A DNA stretch of 56,846 bases from an uncultured Clostridia bacterium (GTDB lineage: Bacteria > Bacillota > Clostridia > TANB77 > CAG-508): assembly GCA_934167445.1 (NCBI GenBank), contig CAKPKJ010000008.1, positions 1 through 56,846 on the forward strand, read 5' to 3'. Position numbers and translations under genes: made by a program. Under the pieces are notes generated by a model. The model was not told the origin of the DNA and did no database searches. It saw only the letters and a program-made list of their open reading frames with translations. The stretch's first letter is position 1. Each line of letters begins with the position of its first letter. Shown here piece after piece: positions 45,486-54,886 of this stretch.

Positions 45486-46049
45486 TTATAAATGAAACTT
45501 TCTTATGACCGCTTCTTTTACATCTTTTGCACATAATGCGAGTGTTACAATTAAATTCATTACTGATACAGCCACTGCAACTATACTAAGTGTTTTATCA
45601 TGTATTAGATTTTCGTGTATAAATACAACTGGCAGTATACTAAATATTACTATTAATAATTGATATATTGCATATTTTATATATTTTTTATGACTTACAA
45701 TTGTTAATACAAACATTGTTATATTAGCAGTTATTATTAAAATTGGAATTGCTATATTAACTGACCAACCACGGAATTTCAAATTGTAATCTATATATAA
45801 TGCTAAAATTGAAATTGCAATCGTTTGCAGTAATACATGGCCTGCAATATTTATATTTTTATTTATGGCATACATTACTGTTATCCATATATACAATATT
45901 CCCGCATTTGTTAATGCCGCCCATGGTATTCCTGGAGTTGTAAGTCTATTTATTACAACTAATAATATGGCAATTAAAACAGAGGCTAACATACATATTT
46001 TTAATATTATATCACTTTTTTTACTACTTAATTTCTTTGGATATATCAT
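45486..46049 (-). CDS. DUF6320-type integral membrane protein
   Basis: 187 residues with about six membrane helices and short loops. The start overlaps the end of the acyltransferase gene by 26 bases. It matches the small membrane proteins (DUF6320) that accompany acyltransferase and esterase genes in Clostridia. Function unknown; transport or positioning of a lipid product is a guess from context. Confidence 0.6.
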   Translation of the reverse strand: MIYPKKLSSKKSDIILKICMLASVLIAILLVVINRLTTPGIPWAALTNAGILYIWITVMYAINKNINIAGHVLLQTIAISILALYIDYNLKFRGWSVNIAIPILIITANITMFVLTIVSHKKYIKYAIYQLLIVIFSILPVVFIHENLIHDKTLSIVAVAVSVMNLIVTLALCAKDVKEAVIRKFHL

Positions 46050-47310
46050 CTAAAACACCATTGCTTTCTATTGTTACATCAATTCCTCTTTCTTGTAAGA
46101 ATTGATAAAATCTTTTTTCAATACTATTATCTTTCAATATTGATGTAAATGTAAATACCATTTTATTTTCAAATGTACAACTTGAACATTTTATTTTTTC
46201 TACTGGTTCTGGAGCAATTAACATTAAGAAGTAATCAATATAATCTTGGTATTTACCTATAATTCCTATTCTTCCTATATTTGAATATGTTATTGTTGTA
46301 TATTTTCTTATTTCTAAATAACTTAATCTTACTAATATCTTTTTCAAAAATAATGGGACCACTTTTACTGCTATATTATTTCCTAATTTGACATTAGCAG
46401 ACATTGTTTTCATTATTTCTTCTTCTGTCAGTCTTTTTTTAAAATCATTTTTCACAAATTCTACTATTTTATCAAATGCTTCCATATTTTCCTTTTTAGC
46501 TATTAATGTGATATATGAAAAGAAATTTGCCATTGTTTTTGATTGAAAATATTTTTTTAAATTAACTGGTATACATACTTTTATTGGCTTTTTTCCATTA
46601 TATTTTTTGTAACTTTCTTCATAAATAGAATATATTAAAACTGATGTTAAATATTGTGTAATTGTTGCTTCATATTTTTTACATTCTTGTTTTAATTGCT
46701 CTAAATTAATAATTTCATGAATAGCAGATATAGCTCCCAAGCCTATTTTTCTACCTTTTAATTCATATGCTTTTTGTGATGATGCATTTGATTTTGATTT
46801 TTTATCATAATTTTTCATATAACTATCTTCTGTATCATATTCAATTTTTCTAAGTGTTCTTTCATCATTAAACTCTTCTGGATGCAGTATTTCTAAATAG
46901 TTATATATTATTTCTTTAAAAAATGTCATTCCACTATTTCCATCTGTTAAAGAATGGAATATGTCTATATTTATTTTGTTTTCAAAATATGTTACTTTAA
47001 ATTGGTAATTATTGTTTGTTCTTGGATTTATATATTTACATGGATATTCTTTTTCTTTTTCTATTATTGGCCTTTTGGGATTTTCTTCAAAATAATACCA
47101 AAAAAATCCTGCTTTCATCCTTACTTTAAATGACTTATATTCTTCTAGTGTTTTTATTACAGCTTTTTCTAATTTTTTAGGGTGAACTTTTTCTTTCATT
47201 ACAGCAGAAAATCTAAATACTGTACTATATTTTTTTCCAGCAGAAATTGGAAAAATTTTTGCAGAATTATCTAGCCTTCTCCAAGATAATCTATTTTCTT
47301 CTTTTTTCAT
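46024..47310 (-). CDS. Condensation/alcohol acetyltransferase-like protein
   Basis: 428 residues. HSLTDG at about 147-152 is the HxxxDG catalytic motif shared by condensation domains, BAHD enzymes and alcohol O-acyltransferases. The second half has the paired-lobe pattern. The substrate cannot be told from sequence. Part of a three-gene set with an esterase/lipase (25 bases upstream) and the DUF6320 membrane protein. Confidence 0.7.
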   Translation of the reverse strand: MKKEENRLSWRRLDNSAKIFPISAGKKYSTVFRFSAVMKEKVHPKKLEKAVIKTLEEYKSFKVRMKAGFFWYYFEENPKRPIIEKEKEYPCKYINPRTNNNYQFKVTYFENKINIDIFHSLTDGNSGMTFFKEIIYNYLEILHPEEFNDERTLRKIEYDTEDSYMKNYDKKSKSNASSQKAYELKGRKIGLGAISAIHEIINLEQLKQECKKYEATITQYLTSVLIYSIYEESYKKYNGKKPIKVCIPVNLKKYFQSKTMANFFSYITLIAKKENMEAFDKIVEFVKNDFKKRLTEEEIMKTMSANVKLGNNIAVKVVPLFLKKILVRLSYLEIRKYTTITYSNIGRIGIIGKYQDYIDYFLMLIAPEPVEKIKCSSCTFENKMVFTFTSILKDNSIEKRFYQFLQERGIDVTIESNGVLDDISKEIK

Positions 47311-47334
47311 TATAAACCTTCTTATTTTAATTTT

Positions 47335-48261
47335 TTATGATTTTATATAATTAACCACTTCTAACAAATCTTGATATGCTTTTTCTATAAGTTTTTTGTC
47401 TCCTTTTTGGTTTACGATCCAAATATGACCAGCCTTTTCATATTCTTTTACTTTAATATCTGTACCTTGATTTTTAGCCTTTTCTTCAAAAACATGAACA
47501 TCTGGGTTTAGAATATCATATGTTCCTGTAAATATGGTTATATTTTTTAATTTTGATAAATCGCCATCTATCGGATTTACTAAATAGTTGTTAATTCCAT
47601 TATTTCCAGCATACGCAATCCCCGCTAGCTTTAGACTTTCCTTATTTAATTCTTTATCATTTTTTTGAACTTTATCAATCTCAGGATTTGTTAATCTTAC
47701 ATCTAACCAAGGAGAAATCAATATTGTTTTTGATGGCATTTCATATTCACTTTCTAATGCTATTTTTTCTAATAAAGCTAGACTCATTCCTCCACCAGCT
47801 GAGTCTCCCATTAGAATAACATTTTGTGCTCCAACTTTATCTACTATTTCTTTATATAGCGGTTCTATCATATTAAATACATCTTTATATGTGTATTTTG
47901 GTGCAAGAGGGTAATCTGGTAATACTATTGTGCTATTAGTATCATTAGTTAAATTTCCTACAAAATTCCAATGTTCAATTCCTAGTTCTCCCACATAAGC
48001 TCCTCCATGTAAATACAATATTACTTTTCCATTTGTTTCTTTATTTTTGGGTGTAACTGTAAATACACTTCTTCCTATATATTCGTTTATACTAATATTA
48101 TAGTTTTCTTCTCTTTCAGGAATTTTACTCTTTATTCCAATAACTTTAAAATATACAAATATGCCTATTCCAATTATTAAAATGCTAATTAGTATTAGGC
48201 TAATTATTAACTTAAATTTATTTTTCATTTTTTCTTCCTTTTTCTCTTTCACTCTGTACAC
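47335..48261 (-). CDS. Membrane-anchored alpha/beta hydrolase of the HSL esterase type
   Basis: 308 residues; one N-terminal membrane helix (about 17-33), then an alpha/beta hydrolase with the oxyanion motif HGGAYVG, the nucleophile elbow GDSAGGG, Asp in YDILNPDVH and His in GHIWI. The layout is that of hormone-sensitive-lipase-like esterases acting on the cell exterior side. First of a three-gene set. Confidence 0.85.
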   Translation of the reverse strand: MYRVKEKKEEKMKNKFKLIISLILISILIIGIGIFVYFKVIGIKSKIPEREENYNISINEYIGRSVFTVTPKNKETNGKVILYLHGGAYVGELGIEHWNFVGNLTNDTNSTIVLPDYPLAPKYTYKDVFNMIEPLYKEIVDKVGAQNVILMGDSAGGGMSLALLEKIALESEYEMPSKTILISPWLDVRLTNPEIDKVQKNDKELNKESLKLAGIAYAGNNGINNYLVNPIDGDLSKLKNITIFTGTYDILNPDVHVFEEKAKNQGTDIKVKEYEKAGHIWIVNQKGDKKLIEKAYQDLLEVVNYIKS

Positions 48262-48291
48262 ATTTTATCATATTTACATATAAAACTCAAG

Positions 48292-48437
48292 AAATGATTT
48301 TGGGGCCGGAGCAAAAAATCATTTTGATTTTTCAAACTAATTTTAAAATAAAAATATCCTAATGTAGAACTTATACATTAGGATATTTTTTATGTGTTTT
48401 TATTAAATGATTTTTTGCTCCGGCCCCAAAATCATTT
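48292..48437. repeat. Two inverted 33-base palindromic elements flanking a hairpin
   Basis: Arms 48292-48324 and 48405-48437 are perfect inverted copies. Each arm is itself imperfectly symmetrical (AAATGATTTT...AAAATCATTT) around a GC-rich core GGGGCCGGAGC. Between lies a further TATCCTAATGT/ACATTAGGATA hairpin. The right arm touches the dnaJ stop codon, so the RNA would form a long terminator-like stem. A third copy lies at 51664-51692. Confidence 0.8.
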
Positions 48438-49603
48438 TATCCAAATAATCCACGTTTTTTTACTGGTGGCTGTTCATTCATTGTTTTTGCAAGTTGAACT
48501 AATAATTCTCTTTGCTCTTTTGACAATCTTTTTGGTGTTTGAACTGTTACTGTAAATACAAAATCACCTGTGATAGTTGAATTAATTGACTTAAATCCTC
48601 TATTTCTTATAATGAATTTACTTCCCGTTTGTGTTCCCTCTGGTATTTTATATTTTTCCTTAGTTCCGTCTACCATTGGTATTTCTAATTCTGCTCCTAA
48701 AGTTGCTTGTGTTATTGTTATTGGTATTTCACATAGTACATTATTTCCTTTTCTTGTATATATGCTATTTCTTTTTATTTTTACTGTTATATATAAGTCA
48801 CCTTTAGGTCCGCCTTTTTTACCGGGTTCTCCTTCGCCTCTTAATACTACTGTTTGATTATCATCTATACCTGCTGGTATTTTTACTTTGATTTTAGGTT
48901 GTTTTCTAACAGTTCCTTTTCCTCTACAATTTTCACAAGGCTCTTTTATAATTTCACCTGTTCCATGGCATGCACTACAAGGTCTTGTTGTTTGCATTTG
49001 TCCTAATATTGTACTTTGAACTTGCGTTACTTGCCCTGTTCCATGACATGTTGGGCACTTAATCGGTGATGTTCCTGTTTTTGCTCCACTTCCATGGCAC
49101 ACAGAACATTCCTCATCCCTTGTTATTACAATTTCTTTTTCTATACCACTAAATGCTTGCTCAAATGTTAAGTCAAGCCTTACATTTAAATCTGCTCCTT
49201 TTGTTGGGCCTTGTTTTCTTGATGATGAAGTTCTTCCACCAAATCCTCCTCCAAATATAGACGAGAATATATCTCCTAAATCACCAAAATCACCGAATCC
49301 ATCAAAACCTGAACCATTATAAGAATAGTATCCATTTTGTCCACCAAAAGGTCCTCCAGCTCCGCCAAATCCTTGTGGTCCATCAGCCCCAAATTGGTCA
49401 TACATTTTTCTCTTCTGCGGATTTGATAATGTTTCATATGCTTCATTTACTTCCTTGAATTTAGCTTCTGCTTCTTTCTTATTATCTGGGTTAGCATCAG
49501 GATGGTACTTCTTGGCTAATTTACGATATGCCTTTTTTAGCTCATCATCTGTCGCGTTTTTATTTACACCTAAAACTTCATAATAGTCTCTTTTTCCTGC
49601 CAT
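48437..49603 (-). CDS. dnaJ: Chaperone protein DnaJ
   Basis: 388 residues: J domain with HPD (KYHPDAN), a Gly/Phe-rich linker, a zinc domain with four CxxCxGxG repeats (CSVCHGSG, CPTCHGTG, CSACHGTG, CENCRGKG) and two beta domains. Hsp40 co-chaperone stimulating DnaK ATPase. Last gene of the hrcA operon. Confidence 0.99.
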   Translation of the reverse strand: MAGKRDYYEVLGVNKNATDDELKKAYRKLAKKYHPDANPDNKKEAEAKFKEVNEAYETLSNPQKRKMYDQFGADGPQGFGGAGGPFGGQNGYYSYNGSGFDGFGDFGDLGDIFSSIFGGGFGGRTSSSRKQGPTKGADLNVRLDLTFEQAFSGIEKEIVITRDEECSVCHGSGAKTGTSPIKCPTCHGTGQVTQVQSTILGQMQTTRPCSACHGTGEIIKEPCENCRGKGTVRKQPKIKVKIPAGIDDNQTVVLRGEGEPGKKGGPKGDLYITVKIKRNSIYTRKGNNVLCEIPITITQATLGAELEIPMVDGTKEKYKIPEGTQTGSKFIIRNRGFKSINSTITGDFVFTVTVQTPKRLSKEQRELLVQLAKTMNEQPPVKKRGLFG

Positions 49604-49684
49604 ATTTTTCTTCCCTTTCTTAAGAAAATCTTTTTACTAATTACATATTTATAATATCTTTTTACTTTATAACATTATATTAAA

Positions 49685-49712
49685 GGGATTAAAGGAATAC
49701 ACCTTTAATCCC
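49685..49712 (-). terminator. Hairpin between dnaK and dnaJ
   Basis: GGGATTAAAGG/CCTTTAATCCC perfect 11-base stem in the 123-base spacer after the dnaK stop. The T-run is weak, so partial termination or RNA processing is likelier than full termination. Confidence 0.5.
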
Positions 49713-49726
49713 TCTATATATAATCA

Positions 49727-51577
49727 TTATTTGTTTTCGTCTTTTTTGTCATCTTCTACTTTGTAGTCTGCATCATATACATTTCCATTAGCATCTGTTT
49801 TTGGTCCTTCTTCTGCTCCTTGTGCTCCTGCTGCTCCATTTGGATTTGCATTTTTATATAATTGTTCTGACATATCGTAAAATACTTTTGTTAACTTTTC
49901 TGTAGCTTCTTTAATTTTAGCTGTATCGTTTGTTTCTAATGCTTTTTTAGTATTATCAATTTCAGCTTCAACTTTAGCTTTTTCTTCTCCACTAATTTTA
50001 TCTCCTAAGTCTTTTAAAGTTTTTTCACTATTATATACTAAACTTTCTGCATTATTTTTAACTTCAATTTCTTCTTTTTTCTTTTTATCTTCTTCAGCAT
50101 GTGCTTGTGCATCTTTTACAGCTTTATCTATATCTTCATCAGATAGATTTGTAGAAGCTGTTATTGCTACATCTTGGCTGTTTCCTGTTGCCATATCTTT
50201 AGCAGATACATGAACAATACCGTTTGCATCAATATCAAATGTAACTTCAATTTGAGGTACTCCTCTTGGGGCTGCTGGAATTCCTGTTAATTGGAATCTT
50301 CCTAATGTTTTATTATATGCAGCCATTTCTCTTTCACCTTGTAATACGTGAATTTCTACTGATGTTTGACCATCTGCTGCTGTTGAGAATACTTGTGATT
50401 TTTTAGTTGGTATTGTTGTATTTCTTTCAATTAATTTTGTGAATACTCCACCATATGTTTCAATACCTAATGATAATGGTGTTACATCTAATAATACTAA
50501 GTCTTTAACATCTCCTGAAAGTACACCACCTTGGATAGCTGCACCGATTGCAACACATTCATCTGGGTTTATACCTTTATCTGCATCTCTTCCTGTAATT
50601 CTTTTAACTGCTTCTTGTACAGCTGGAACTCTTGTAGAACCACCAACTAATAATACTTTATGAATATCATTTGCTGTTAATCCTGCATCTTTTAAAGCTT
50701 GGTTAACAGGTCCTGCTGTTGCTTCTACTAAATCATGAATTAATTCTTCAAATTTAGATCTTGTTAATGTTACATCTAAATGTTTTGGTCCTGTGCTATC
50801 AGCTGTAATAAATGGTAAATTGATTTGTGTTTGTTGAACACCAGATAATTCTATTTTAGCTTTTTCTGCTGCTTCTTTTAATCTTTGCATTGCCATTTTA
50901 TCTGTTTTTAAATCAATTCCATTTGATTTTTTAAATTCATCTACTAAGTAATTAATTATAACTTCATCAAAGTCATCTCCACCTAAGTGTGTATTACCAT
51001 TTGTAGCTAAAACTTCAAATACACCATCGCCAATATCTAGGATAGATACATCAAATGTACCACCACCTAAATCATATATCATGATTTTTTGGTCTTGTTC
51101 TTTATCCATACCATAAGCAAGTGCTGCTGCTGTTGGTTCATTTATGATTCTTAAAACTTCTAGTCCAGCAATTTTACCAGCATCTTTTGTTGCTTGTCTT
51201 TGGCTATCACTGAAATATGCAGGTACTGTAATAACTGCTTGAGTTACTTTTTGTCCTAAATAGTTTTCTGCATCTGCTTTTAATTTTTGTAAAATCATTG
51301 CAGAAATTTCTTGTGGAGAGAATTTTTCTCCGTCTATATCAACTTTATCATTTGTTCCCATTTTTCTTTTTATTGATATAACAGTATTGTCAGGGTTTGT
51401 AACTGCTTGACGTTTTGCAATTTGTCCAACTAATCTTTCACCATTTTTTGAGAAAGCTACTACTGATGGAGTTGTTCTATTTCCTTCAGCATTTGGTATA
51501 ACTACTGGTTCTCCTCCTTCCATAACTGCTACACATGAGTTTGTTGTTCCTAAGTCAATTCCTATAATTTTTCCCAT
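49727..51577 (-). CDS. dnaK: Chaperone protein DnaK
   Basis: 616 residues of Hsp70: GIDLGTTNSCVAV, DLGGGTFDVS and LVGGSTRVPAV in the ATPase domain, a substrate-binding domain and a lid. The tail is acidic. It lies 174 bases after grpE. A decayed copy of the palindromic repeat is in that spacer. Confidence 0.99.
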   Translation of the reverse strand: MGKIIGIDLGTTNSCVAVMEGGEPVVIPNAEGNRTTPSVVAFSKNGERLVGQIAKRQAVTNPDNTVISIKRKMGTNDKVDIDGEKFSPQEISAMILQKLKADAENYLGQKVTQAVITVPAYFSDSQRQATKDAGKIAGLEVLRIINEPTAAALAYGMDKEQDQKIMIYDLGGGTFDVSILDIGDGVFEVLATNGNTHLGGDDFDEVIINYLVDEFKKSNGIDLKTDKMAMQRLKEAAEKAKIELSGVQQTQINLPFITADSTGPKHLDVTLTRSKFEELIHDLVEATAGPVNQALKDAGLTANDIHKVLLVGGSTRVPAVQEAVKRITGRDADKGINPDECVAIGAAIQGGVLSGDVKDLVLLDVTPLSLGIETYGGVFTKLIERNTTIPTKKSQVFSTAADGQTSVEIHVLQGEREMAAYNKTLGRFQLTGIPAAPRGVPQIEVTFDIDANGIVHVSAKDMATGNSQDVAITASTNLSDEDIDKAVKDAQAHAEEDKKKKEEIEVKNNAESLVYNSEKTLKDLGDKISGEEKAKVEAEIDNTKKALETNDTAKIKEATEKLTKVFYDMSEQLYKNANPNGAAGAQGAEEGPKTDANGNVYDADYKVEDDKKDENK

Positions 51578-51663
51578 TTTTATTCATCCTTTCTTTTTAT
51601 AATGACTCTGTTCGGAAAAGCCACTATTTTATTTAATTATCCTTTATATATTTATATTGCATG

Positions 51664-51692
51664 ATGATTTTTAGCTCCGACCCCAAAATCAT
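51664..51692. repeat. Third copy of the palindromic GCTCCGGCCCC element
   Basis: 29 bases (ATGATTTT..GCTCCGACCCC..AAAATCAT) that match the core of the arm at 48405-48437 with two differences. It lies between grpE and dnaK and breaks the AT-rich composition. Confidence 0.75.
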
Positions 51693-51751
51693 CTATAAAA
51701 ATTAATAACAACATTATTGTAAATTTATTATTATGTTTTTTCTAAATTCAT

Positions 51752-52291
51752 TTAATTAGCTACAACTACCATAGAATGGCGAATAACCTTTGAACCTATT
51801 CTATAACCTTTTCTATACTCTTGAGCAACTTCTTTTTCCCCTAAATTGTCATCTTGTATCATACTTACTGCTTCATGTAATTCTGGATCAAATTTTTCAC
51901 CAATAGCGGGTATTTCTTCTACTCCTTTTGATTTTAAAACATCTTTGAATTGTTTTAAAACTAGCTCTATTCCTTGTTTGTAGCTTTCATCTTTTGTTTC
52001 CGCTTTTAAGGCATTTTCAAGATTGTCTACAACTGGAAGTATAACTTCTACGACATCTGATAATATAGAATTGTACAAACCTTCTTTTTCTTTTTGACTT
52101 CTTTTTTTGTAATTATCGAATTCTGCTAATATTCTTTTATAATGATCATTTAGTTCATCATATTCTGTTTTTGGGACCATTTCTTTATGGTCTTTTTTGT
52201 GTTTTTCTTCATGTTCTAGATGTTCTTTATGTTCTACATTATCTTGATTTTTTTTCATTTCTTCTTGTTCTACTTTTGATTTGTTTTCCAT
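51752..52291 (-). CDS. grpE: Nucleotide exchange factor GrpE
   Basis: 179 residues; a charged N-terminal helix (to about 40), the long coiled coil, and a C-terminal beta wing with EKEVAQEYRKGYRIG and VIRHSMVVVAN, the family end. GrpE swaps ADP on DnaK. Its start follows the hrcA stop directly. Confidence 0.97.
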   Translation of the reverse strand: MENKSKVEQEEMKKNQDNVEHKEHLEHEEKHKKDHKEMVPKTEYDELNDHYKRILAEFDNYKKRSQKEKEGLYNSILSDVVEVILPVVDNLENALKAETKDESYKQGIELVLKQFKDVLKSKGVEEIPAIGEKFDPELHEAVSMIQDDNLGEKEVAQEYRKGYRIGSKVIRHSMVVVAN

Positions 52292-53314
52292 CTATTTTCC
52301 TCCTAACTTATTATTTCCATTTAATTTTTTATTTATATATTTCATAACTGAAATTACTTTTGAATAATCCATTCTTTTTGGTCCTATAATTCCTATGGTT
52401 CCTAAATCTTTTCCATTTACTTTATGCTTAAATGTTACTACACTAAAATCTTTTAGTTGCTCTTTTTCACTTTCTTCACCAATATAGACTTGGATATCAT
52501 CTGCTATTCCACTATTTAACATATCTGCAACTAGTTCTTTTGTATCTAATACATTGATAAAATTTTTGGCTACTGATAAGCTATTAAATTCAGGCAATTC
52601 AAATGATTTGTTTGTACCTTCTAAGTATATTTTTTCATCTTCTTGAATTACTTTTTTTAATTGTTCTATTACTGGTTTTATAACATTTACACTATATGTC
52701 ATTTCATCATATAAATAATCTTCTAATGGTCTGTCTATTGTTTCTAATGGTTGGCCTTTTAATTTATTATTGAACATATAATTCATTGTTTCTACTTGCT
52801 TTTGTGTTACATCTTCATCAAATTTTATTATTGTTTCTTTTACTAGACCAGTATCTGTTAATATAACTGCCATCATCATTCTAGTACCTAATAATACAAA
52901 TTTAATTTCTTCTATTAATTGATTGGTTGTTTTAGGCCCTATTGATACCGTTGTATAATGTGTTACTTCTGAAATTGTATTTGCCGTTATTTTAGTTAAA
53001 TCCTCTATTTCATTTACTTTTGTCTCTAATTTATCACTTATATATTTAACTTCTTCTCTACTTATATCATTTTCGTTTAAAAGCTCATCTACATAGTATC
53101 TATAGCCTTTTTCTGAAGGTATTCTTCCACTCGATGTGTGCGTTTTATCTAGATATCCACATTTTTCAAGTTCTGCCATCTCATTTCTTATGGTTGCACT
53201 ACTATAATCTAATCCATGATTTTTAGTTAATGCATTTGAACTAACTGGCTCTGCTGTGTTTACATATTCTTCTACTATTGCTTGTAATACCTTTTTTTTT
53301 CTATTATCTAACAA
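52292..53314 (-). CDS. hrcA: Heat-inducible transcription repressor HrcA
   Basis: HrcA binds CIRCE and represses the chaperone operon. N-terminal winged helix (LLDNRKKKVLQAIVEEYVNT, then a recognition helix region SSATIRNEMAELEKCGYL) and an inducer-like dimer domain. The family start matches the TTG at 53312-53314, which has AGGTG six bases upstream. The longer in-frame read to 53401 would run through a CIRCE site and promoter, so I reject it. Confidence 0.95.
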   Translation of the reverse strand: MLDNRKKKVLQAIVEEYVNTAEPVSSNALTKNHGLDYSSATIRNEMAELEKCGYLDKTHTSSGRIPSEKGYRYYVDELLNENDISREEVKYISDKLETKVNEIEDLTKITANTISEVTHYTTVSIGPKTTNQLIEEIKFVLLGTRMMMAVILTDTGLVKETIIKFDEDVTQKQVETMNYMFNNKLKGQPLETIDRPLEDYLYDEMTYSVNVIKPVIEQLKKVIQEDEKIYLEGTNKSFELPEFNSLSVAKNFINVLDTKELVADMLNSGIADDIQVYIGEESEKEQLKDFSVVTFKHKVNGKDLGTIGIIGPKRMDYSKVISVMKYINKKLNGNNKLGGK

Positions 53315-53343
53315 TTTTTTCACCTCTTCATAATTGTTAGCTT

Positions 53344-53421
53344 TTAGCACTCTTTTATTTCGTTTGCTAATCTTGTTATATATTATACCCATTTTTAGCA
53401 CTTGTCAATACCTATTGCTAA
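53344..53421 (-). promoter_or_regulatory. Tandem CIRCE-like operators with promoter of the hrcA operon
   Basis: Site one (53344-53370) is TTAGCACTC-N9-GTTTGCTAA and site two (53395-53421) TTAGCACTT-N9-TATTGCTAA; both keep the CIRCE spacing with two or three arm mismatches each. On the minus strand TTGACA (53403-53408) lies inside site two and TATAAT (53382-53387) between the sites. Heat-shock control by HrcA follows by established knowledge. Confidence 0.85.
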
Positions 53422-53471
53422 TTTTTTTTGTGAACTTTTTGTGAACTATTTTATGTATTGCTTTTAAAATC

Positions 53472-54239
53472 CTATTTTAAACATTCAAAAAATCTTTGTT
53501 CTTTTTCTGGTAAATTTTGACTATCTATAAACTCAATTTTATTTTTACAGTTTTTTATGCTAATTTCTTCATTTAATAATTCATTTTCTTTTAAAACATC
53601 TTTTAAATGTACTGCTAATCTTCCTGCTCCATTAAAAAATTGTATATTCCCTCCCAAAACTTCATTTATTTGTTCTTGAACTAATGGATAATGTGTACAA
53701 CCTAATACTACATTTTGTACTTTTCCCTTATACACACCTATATGTTTATTTAAATAATTGTAAATCTCTTCTGTATTTCCTTTTTCTATGATATCTGCCA
53801 AACCTACGCAAGAACATAGATATGTTTTGTGGTTATCATATTTTTTAAACAATATATTAAATTTTTCACTTTCTATAGTTCCTTTTGTTGCCATAACTAA
53901 TGTTGGCTGTTCATATGAATAATCATGTACCATTTTATATGCCGGTTCAATTGCTATAATTGGAAGTTCTCTATATTTTTCTCTTAGGTACTTTGCAGCT
54001 TTTACACTCGCTGTGTTACATGCAATTACAATTGCTTTACAATCTTTTTCCAACATCCTTTTTATTATGTTGTCACATAAATTAATTATTTCTTTATCTG
54101 ATTTATCTCCATAAGGATTATTTTTGCTGTCACTATAATATATGTAATTTTCATTTGGCAATATTTTTATTATTTCCCTTAAAACTGTAACTCCACCTAT
54201 TCCTGAATCAAATATGCCTATTGGTTTATTCTCTTTCAT
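53472..54239 (-). CDS. murI: Glutamate racemase
   Basis: Makes D-glutamate for peptidoglycan. IGIFDSGIGGVTVL at the start, the catalytic Cys in ACNTAS and GCTHYPL. 255 residues, normal. Confidence 0.97.
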   Translation of the reverse strand: MKENKPIGIFDSGIGGVTVLREIIKILPNENYIYYSDSKNNPYGDKSDKEIINLCDNIIKRMLEKDCKAIVIACNTASVKAAKYLREKYRELPIIAIEPAYKMVHDYSYEQPTLVMATKGTIESEKFNILFKKYDNHKTYLCSCVGLADIIEKGNTEEIYNYLNKHIGVYKGKVQNVVLGCTHYPLVQEQINEVLGGNIQFFNGAGRLAVHLKDVLKENELLNEEISIKNCKNKIEFIDSQNLPEKEQRFFECLK

Positions 54240-54411
54240 TTTTGTTTCTTTCCTTTTTTCTTTTCGAATTTTATATTTTATTATTTCTGTTTGTTGCTAT
54301 TTTATCACATAAAAATCAATAGTTCAAAACTAATTAAATTATATTTAAATAATTTTATATTTTTTAATAAAATTTTCTAATTTGGTTACAATATAATTGG
54401 AGGTTATAAAG

Positions 54412-54840
54412 ATGAGTAATGAAAATTATGTTTTAAATGAAATTAACAAAGGTATAAAAATGGGAATGGATTCAATTTCTAATGTTTCTCAAAAGGTTCA
54501 GGATGATAGATTTAAACAAGATTTAAAATGTCAATATGATAAATATAATCAAATTTTAAATAATGTGAATAATGAATTATCTAATTATGATGCTTTTCCA
54601 AAAGAATTAAATCCTATGCAAAAAGCAATGGGATGGATGAGCATAGAAATGAATACAATTTCTGATAAAAGTAATTCCAAAATTGCTGAAATGATGTTAC
54701 AAGGTACTAATATGGGAATTATTGAAGGTGTTAAATTACGTAATCAATATCCAGATTTAGATAAACCTGTACAAAATATTTTAAACGAATTTGTTCAATT
54801 TCAACAAAATAATGTAGAACAATTAAAGAAATATCTATAA
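54412..54840 (+). CDS. Helical protein of unknown function
   Basis: 142 residues starting at ATG 54412 (GGAGG eight bases upstream; a TTG five codons earlier overlaps that site). All-helical, without signal or membrane segment, rich in Asn, Lys and Glu. The look resembles DUF2383/ferritin-like four-helix bundles, but I see no iron-ligand motif. It stands alone with a strong terminator. Confidence 0.6.
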   Translation: MSNENYVLNEINKGIKMGMDSISNVSQKVQDDRFKQDLKCQYDKYNQILNNVNNELSNYDAFPKELNPMQKAMGWMSIEMNTISDKSNSKIAEMMLQGTNMGIIEGVKLRNQYPDLDKPVQNILNEFVQFQQNNVEQLKKYL

Positions 54841-54844
54841 CCTT

Positions 54845-54879
54845 AAAAGTACGAAGATTAAAAAATCTTCGTACTTTTT
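54845..54879. terminator. Bidirectional terminator
   Basis: AAAAGTACGAAGATT/AATCTTCGTACTTTT perfect stem with T-runs on both sides; it serves the + strand gene ending at 54840 and the - strand gene ending at 54887. Confidence 0.9.
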
Positions 54880-54886
54880 ATTTTTA

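Noticed and set aside
53315..53401. N-terminal extension of HrcA
   Set aside because: It would translate through a CIRCE-like operator and has no match to the family start.
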